Below are positions 36,566-40,952 of a DNA stretch of 40,952 nt, piece after piece. Position 1 is the stretch's first letter. Each line of letters begins with the position of its first letter. Source of the stretch: Coemansia sp. RSA 922 (taxonomy: Eukaryota; Kickxellomycota; Kickxellomycetes; Kickxellales; Kickxellaceae). The stretch covers positions 1-40,952 of the forward strand of contig JANBQS010000070.1 in the NCBI GenBank assembly GCA_027577415.1, given 5' to 3'. Below the pieces are notes generated by a model that worked only from the letters and a program-made list of their open reading frames with translations, was not told the origin of the DNA and searched no databases. The position numbers and the translations under genes are program-made.

Positions 36566-37334
36566 GGCTATTAGATATAAGTAGAAAAGAAAAAAGGATC
36601 AAGAAAGAACGTAATAGATAATAACAAATAAAAAGGTCGTAAAAAAAAGATAAACGAATAAAAAGAAGAAAAGAAGAAAAAAAAAATAAGCTTGTGCGAA
36701 AAATGAAAAAAGAAAAAAAAAGAGCCACTCCCCCTTTCATCGTCCCTTACTGGTCCTTTCTCTCATTTCCGCTAACAAGTGAAAATAGCCGGGACGGCCC
36801 CTTGCCTAGAAGCTGTCCTTCAATTAACATAAAAAAAAGACGCTCGGACGAGTGTAGATCCTCTTTTAAGCCTGATTTTTTTTTCCTCTTTCATAGTATC
36901 TGAGTATATATTCACAAGAACAGATTGCAACTCCATAGTAAGAGTTTCACAAAACAGCTTCCCCTTTTGTCTCGTGCACAGTACAATGCTTACATAAAAA
37001 GAAAAAAAGGCGACTGCTCATATGCAATTCCCACTCCTTCCGAAACAGACACATACGTCACACCTAGCAACCTATTGTTTGTGACTCTCAATGCGCGAAA
37101 TTGCCAAGCAAAAACCTGTCTTTTTTTGTACACACCCCTTGCCCATGTGTCTGCTACCCCGCATACATTTCTTTTTTGTCTGACTCGCATTCACGAACAA
37201 CTGATTTTTTCTCCTTAAAAATGCAACATGTCTCGTGCCTGCATATGTGCACACAATCAAAAAATTTTCTTCATGACGATAGTGATAAAAAATGTATATG
37301 TAGAAAAAAATTGATTAAACACTCTAGCAATGTT
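36566..37334. other. Intergenic region between the two zinc-cluster genes
   Basis: It contains the promoter of factor 1 (minus strand) and the 3' flank of factor 2. A-rich and T-rich runs dominate near 36580-36720. I see no supportable gene. Confidence 0.45.
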
Positions 37335-40300
37335 TCATACAAACGAACCATTATTTTCAGACAGACCTGGTATTCCCGACGGATCGTACATGTGCCCAAA
37401 CAGCTGTTGATGTTGCTGCTGTTGTTGCAATGGCATCATCGATGGCAAACTCGGCAGCATTGCACCAGTGACATTCCCGCCCATCGTCAATCCAGCAGAA
37501 CTCATCATTGGCATTCCCGGGGATGCCAGCGAGTTAGTCGACCCACTCCGCGCAGATGGCTGCGGCTGCTGTTGCTGCTGCGACTGATTACTCGCCACCA
37601 TGTAAAAGTAATTGACCAGCGTCTCCGCCATATTATTGTCAATGACAAGACCGGTGTTAATCGGCGTCACACCAGAAGGCGGCGGAAGCAGCGGCCCGGA
37701 TAAAATCGAGTTCGAGTGCTGCTGATGCTGCTGCTGATGATGAAGGGCCATTGGCTTGTCATGTGGGTGGTCGAGTGCCGGCATAATAAAAGAAGGTGAT
37801 GGCGACGACGACGTAAATCCATTGCCGCCACCGCCAGTCGTAAACCTTACATCGGGACTGCCCTTGTTCAGCTGCAAGCCAGCCAGCGACCCCATGGACG
37901 CAAACGGATTGAGCGTGCTATGGCTGCTGCTGCTGCCGTCAATCACCGTGCTCAGTGGGCTCGCATTGCTGGTGGCCTGATCCAAGATCCCACACAAGCT
38001 GGCAGCCGTGCTTGACATTGACATGCCCAGCGGCGACGTCTGCACATCGCTTGCACCCAACGATGACTGCCTTGGCGGCCGACTTTGAAGCGCCGCGATA
38101 TTCGGCTGTTGCTGGATGTTGCCCGCCATTTCAGCTCTTGCCAGCAGCGGCAAGTCGTCGCTATTATCCCCGCCCTCGGCCTGGATCAGGTTGGGCTTGA
38201 TCAAAGCGTCCAGCTGCATATTTACCAGCTGCGACTTGCCCTTCCGCGTCAGGTTCTTGAGGCGTATCAGGTCCGCCACGGGGATCTGCGCCGGCAGCAG
38301 CATAACCATCTGCTCCATGTCGTCCAGACGGCTCATCAGCTTGTTACAGATCCGCCACAGCGGGCCGCCCTCACGCAAGTGCCTGCGGTGGATAGCCAGA
38401 TCTTGCTTGGCACGCGCGATCGACTCCGAGTCGCGCGACAACAGCCGGTAGATGTGGATATGCGCTGCGCGGAACACACACATGTACCAGTTCATGTCGC
38501 GCAACTCGACGGGGATCTCAAACGACGTCCGTAGCAGATCACTGATACGCGACGCCGCTATCACGCACTTGCGCTGCCCAGGCTCAATCACCGCCGGGTC
38601 ATCGCTGAACTCGGGAATCGCGTGGTTGAGCTGGATAACCGTCGTGTAGAACCGCATGTGCAGCACGCATATGTGGTAGTACTCGTTCGAGTCCTGGTGC
38701 CCAAACAGCAGCGTGTCGACGCTCGACAACCGCAGCTCCTTTGGCAGCCCCTCGTACCACCGCTGCAGCACCGAGTTGAGCTCGGAGAACTGCGCCACTG
38801 CATCCTCGGCACTCGAGTTTGTGCGCGTCACAAGCCAAGCTACCTTTGAAAATATTAGCGAAAGCTGCGCGTGGTATGCCGCCAGCATGTGGACCGGATT
38901 AACATCAACCCGAGGGCGCTTGGCCGGGTTGCCAGCATCTGCGGCATTAGCAGCGACGGGGTTAGTTGGATGGCCCTGCTCCCACTCGAGCGTGCTAGCT
39001 GGCAAGTTGACGTCGCAGTACTCGGCTTGGATCGACGGCGTCAGCCCCATGCAAACCGACGAGTAGTTTTCAATGGAGAACATCGTCCACCACAGCCTCC
39101 GTGCCGCCTCACGATCCACCCAGTCCATAGCCATCGTCGAGGCAGTTAGGTGCTCATGGCCACCACCGCAGTTCGAATGCGGCTGGACTGGCCCGTCGAT
39201 GCTGTCCAAGCGATTGAACCCCAGTAGAATGCACATATTAAGCGCCATCGCCTTGTAGAACGTCGTCACAGTCTCGTTGCCCAGCGCAAAGTTCATCATG
39301 CACATAATCATCAGCCCTTGCGCATTGCCCAGCGAGGGCTCCTCAATGGCGTCGATAACTAGCAGCTTGGCGCGGTTGATATACACAGCAGACGCGCTGT
39401 ACGGCGGCTCGGTGCGCACGGCAGGATGCTTTGAGTAGCGCGCCGCCGACGCCAACGAGCTGAACAGAAGCAGGGGTGACAGGGTTCCTGCAGCAAACTG
39501 CCTGCGAAATGTCTCCTCGTGCAGCACCTCGACAATGTAGTTAGGGTGGGCAAACAGTGTGTCGATGAGGTGCTTGATTACCTCAAGCGACAGTGGCCCC
39601 GACGCATGCTGGCTGTGGGCCTCAGCGTTGCTCGAAGTGTGCGGTGTGTGCGGTGTGTGCGGCGCTGGCGGTGCAAGCATGTTGGCCAGCTGGGGTGGAT
39701 AGCCAGGGTCAGCCGATAGATGCTCATTGTCTCGCTTGGCAGGAACAACGCCAGAGTGCGCGCCATTGTTACCCGACGCACTATTATTGGCGCCCTGAGC
39801 ATTACCTATATCCATCATGAGCCCTCTCAGGGCCATGCCACCCGGCGTGCTGCCCATTGTCGCCGGCTGTGCCGCAGCACCGATAGCTCCGGTAGAAGAG
39901 ATACTACCGTGTTGCGCAGCACCTTCGTCGTTCAAGGCCATAGGCTGTGGTATACGAGGCGAGTTTCCAATATTGCGCTGCATCAAGAGTCGCTCCATCG
40001 TCTCGACACGCGCCATGAGCCAAGCAGTAGTGTCATCGGCCTGTGAGCCGTCATTGTGTGGCGCCGATGCCCTACTAGGCCTTGCCTCGGCTGAGAGCGC
40101 GGCTGGAGTGCCATCGGGGTCTTCTAGGCATTTCCACATGCGCCGCGACTTTGGCTTGATACTGTAGTGACAGGGCACTTCGACTCGGTTGCAATGTCCA
40201 CATGATGGGCGGACGCCATCGCACTTGACTTTGCGTCTACGACAGTTGTCGCACGCGCGAAGGTACCGCACAGAGCCGGTGCTGCGGCTAGTACTCGACC

Positions 40301-40394
40301 TCGCCTTACTAGTACTGCTACCGTCAGCTCCTGTAGACATCATAGGCACGTCAACCGAGCTCTCGCGTGAAGAGCTCTCGTCCTGCGCTGACAT
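37335..40394 (-). CDS. Zn2Cys6 zinc-cluster transcription factor 2
   Basis: The 1019-residue product starts at ATG 40394 (MSAQDESSSRESS). The zinc cluster uses C48, C51, C58, C65, C68 and C75 (CDNCRRRKVKCDGVRPSC, CNRVEVPCHY). A Ser/Ala-rich linker contains a PHTPHTPHT repeat. The fungal transcription-factor domain starts near residue 270 (IKHLIDTLFAHPNYIVEVLH, FRRQFAAGTLSPLLLFSSLA) and includes WVDREAARRLWWTMFSIENY, a hallmark of the middle region. The last 250 residues are rich in Ser, Gln and Met with polyQ runs (HHQQQHQQH, QSQQQQQPQP), likely an activation domain. No intron is seen. The factor is of the Xlr-like type with several relatives in early-diverging fungi, and its target is unknown. 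Confidence 0.9.
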   Translation of the reverse strand: MSAQDESSSRESSVDVPMMSTGADGSSTSKARSSTSRSTGSVRYLRACDNCRRRKVKCDGVRPSCGHCNRVEVPCHYSIKPKSRRMWKCLEDPDGTPAALSAEARPSRASAPHNDGSQADDTTAWLMARVETMERLLMQRNIGNSPRIPQPMALNDEGAAQHGSISSTGAIGAAAQPATMGSTPGGMALRGLMMDIGNAQGANNSASGNNGAHSGVVPAKRDNEHLSADPGYPPQLANMLAPPAPHTPHTPHTSSNAEAHSQHASGPLSLEVIKHLIDTLFAHPNYIVEVLHEETFRRQFAAGTLSPLLLFSSLASAARYSKHPAVRTEPPYSASAVYINRAKLLVIDAIEEPSLGNAQGLMIMCMMNFALGNETVTTFYKAMALNMCILLGFNRLDSIDGPVQPHSNCGGGHEHLTASTMAMDWVDREAARRLWWTMFSIENYSSVCMGLTPSIQAEYCDVNLPASTLEWEQGHPTNPVAANAADAGNPAKRPRVDVNPVHMLAAYHAQLSLIFSKVAWLVTRTNSSAEDAVAQFSELNSVLQRWYEGLPKELRLSSVDTLLFGHQDSNEYYHICVLHMRFYTTVIQLNHAIPEFSDDPAVIEPGQRKCVIAASRISDLLRTSFEIPVELRDMNWYMCVFRAAHIHIYRLLSRDSESIARAKQDLAIHRRHLREGGPLWRICNKLMSRLDDMEQMVMLLPAQIPVADLIRLKNLTRKGKSQLVNMQLDALIKPNLIQAEGGDNSDDLPLLARAEMAGNIQQQPNIAALQSRPPRQSSLGASDVQTSPLGMSMSSTAASLCGILDQATSNASPLSTVIDGSSSSHSTLNPFASMGSLAGLQLNKGSPDVRFTTGGGGNGFTSSSPSPSFIMPALDHPHDKPMALHHQQQHQQHSNSILSGPLLPPPSGVTPINTGLVIDNNMAETLVNYFYMVASNQSQQQQQPQPSARSGSTNSLASPGMPMMSSAGLTMGGNVTGAMLPSLPSMMPLQQQQQHQQLFGHMYDPSGIPGLSENNGSFV

Positions 40395-40842
40395 CGTGAT
40401 GAGTGAGCTGATTTTTTTATAGGAGCTAGTAGGTATTACAAATAGAAGCAAAAAAAGATATTAGGGTCTAAGAGTAGGAAAAAGGCGGGGAAAAATCGGT
40501 GGGGGTGCGGAAAGCCTTCTGCTGACATACCACACTTTCTCTTGGCAGCCAACAGCGAGCCCACTAGCGAGCCGAGTCGTTCAAAAAAATATATGCTCCA
40601 CAACCAAAGAAGCAGGGGGTGATCATCATCACGCAGGATGACAGGCACAAGGGAACCACATTGTCAAGGATACTTGGTCTTTTCACTTTGCTTCTTTTTC
40701 TCACTCACTCACTAGTTTCCTTTTTATGTATTGACGACCATTCCTTCTTTAAACGCCTATAACGACACGAGTGAAGCATACCCCCTTTTTCTATTCTTGC
40801 ATTAACTATATTATTTCTTTTATTTGGACAGAGAGCACCAGT
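40395..40842. promoter_or_regulatory. Divergent promoter, factor 2 / J-domain gene
   Basis: 448 bp with T-rich tracts on the plus side (40680-40720, 40785-40825). I see no gene. A 70-codon minus-strand open frame (40436-40648) is A/T-biased and unsupported. Confidence 0.4.
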
Positions 40843-40952
40843 ATGCGCAACTCAGACGGAGGCTCAGAGCGAACACTAAACGCCGAGACACCGCCAGCCA
40901 GAGACACAGTCGGCCTATACACTGTACTAGGCGTCAACCAGCGGGCAACGCC
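40843..40952 (+). CDS. J-domain (DnaJ-like) protein, N-terminus only
   Basis: From ATG 40843 the frame is open to the window edge (36 codons). After a polar start it reads GLYTVLGVNQRAT, which fits the first helix and turn of a J domain (Y..LGV...A). Such proteins recruit Hsp70. The HPD motif and the rest lie outside the window, so the subtype is unknown. Confidence 0.6.
   Translation, partial: MRNSDGGSERTLNAETPPARDTVGLYTVLGVNQRAT

Overview
The window comes from a fungal nuclear genome. Two Zn2Cys6 zinc-cluster regulators, a Cbp4-type complex III assembly factor, Bre1, Vac1 and Yop1 homologues and tandem CPY-like carboxypeptidases all point to fungi. Genes are compact and almost intron-free: only two introns are well supported, one in the BRE1-like gene and one inside a zinc-cluster gene. 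An early-diverging, intron-poor fungus (Kickxellomycotina-like) would fit, but that is inference. Coordinates were read by eye and no database was searched.

The left end (1-8.3 kb) is a gene-poor accessory region. It holds three loci (A at 1.95 kb, B at 4.70 kb, C at 7.24 kb). Each sits behind a TATA box and a pyrimidine-rich leader, and further upstream lie partly matching blocks containing GATT..AA..CAAG and a GTGGGGAAnAA / CCCACTTCCCCGC element. Locus A is an Ala/Thr-rich repeat gene cut by one TAG, locus B is an intact Ala-rich 366-residue protein, and locus C has a frameshift and a stop. A relic of a fungal-type P-type ATPase lies between B and C.

From 8.3 to 12.5 kb there is a mitochondrial translation block: an MBA1/mL45-like ribosome receptor, bL32m, and a bacterial-type alanyl-tRNA synthetase divergent from bL32m. 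Two tandem S10 serine carboxypeptidases with signal peptides follow (12.7-15.8 kb).

A second AT-rich accessory patch (15.8-18.9 kb) carries a 55-residue C2H2 zinc-finger ORF and two short proteins I do not recognise, each about 90-120 bp downstream of a TATA box. A group of inverted repeats built on TCA/TGA half-sites lies upstream of one of them.

The right half (18.9-41 kb) is dense with conserved genes: an unknown protein with a possible beta-sandwich C-terminus, the mitochondrial Era GTPase, a Cbp4-like protein, NAP1 (ending in a CaaX-like CKNQ), a Tom6-like protein, the Bre1 histone H2B ubiquitin ligase, a TBC Rab-GAP, a Yop1/REEP ER-shaping protein, a Vac1/rabenosyn-like FYVE protein, two Zn2Cys6 transcription factors and the first codons of a J-domain protein. 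Many are divergently paired. Six or so serve mitochondria (MBA1, L32, AlaRS, Era, Cbp4, Tom6), and three act in membrane traffic or shape (TBC, Yop1, Vac1).

The best candidates for something undescribed are the A/B/C Ala-rich family with its shared upstream region, and the small TATA-driven genes at 16-18.5 kb with their palindromic sites.
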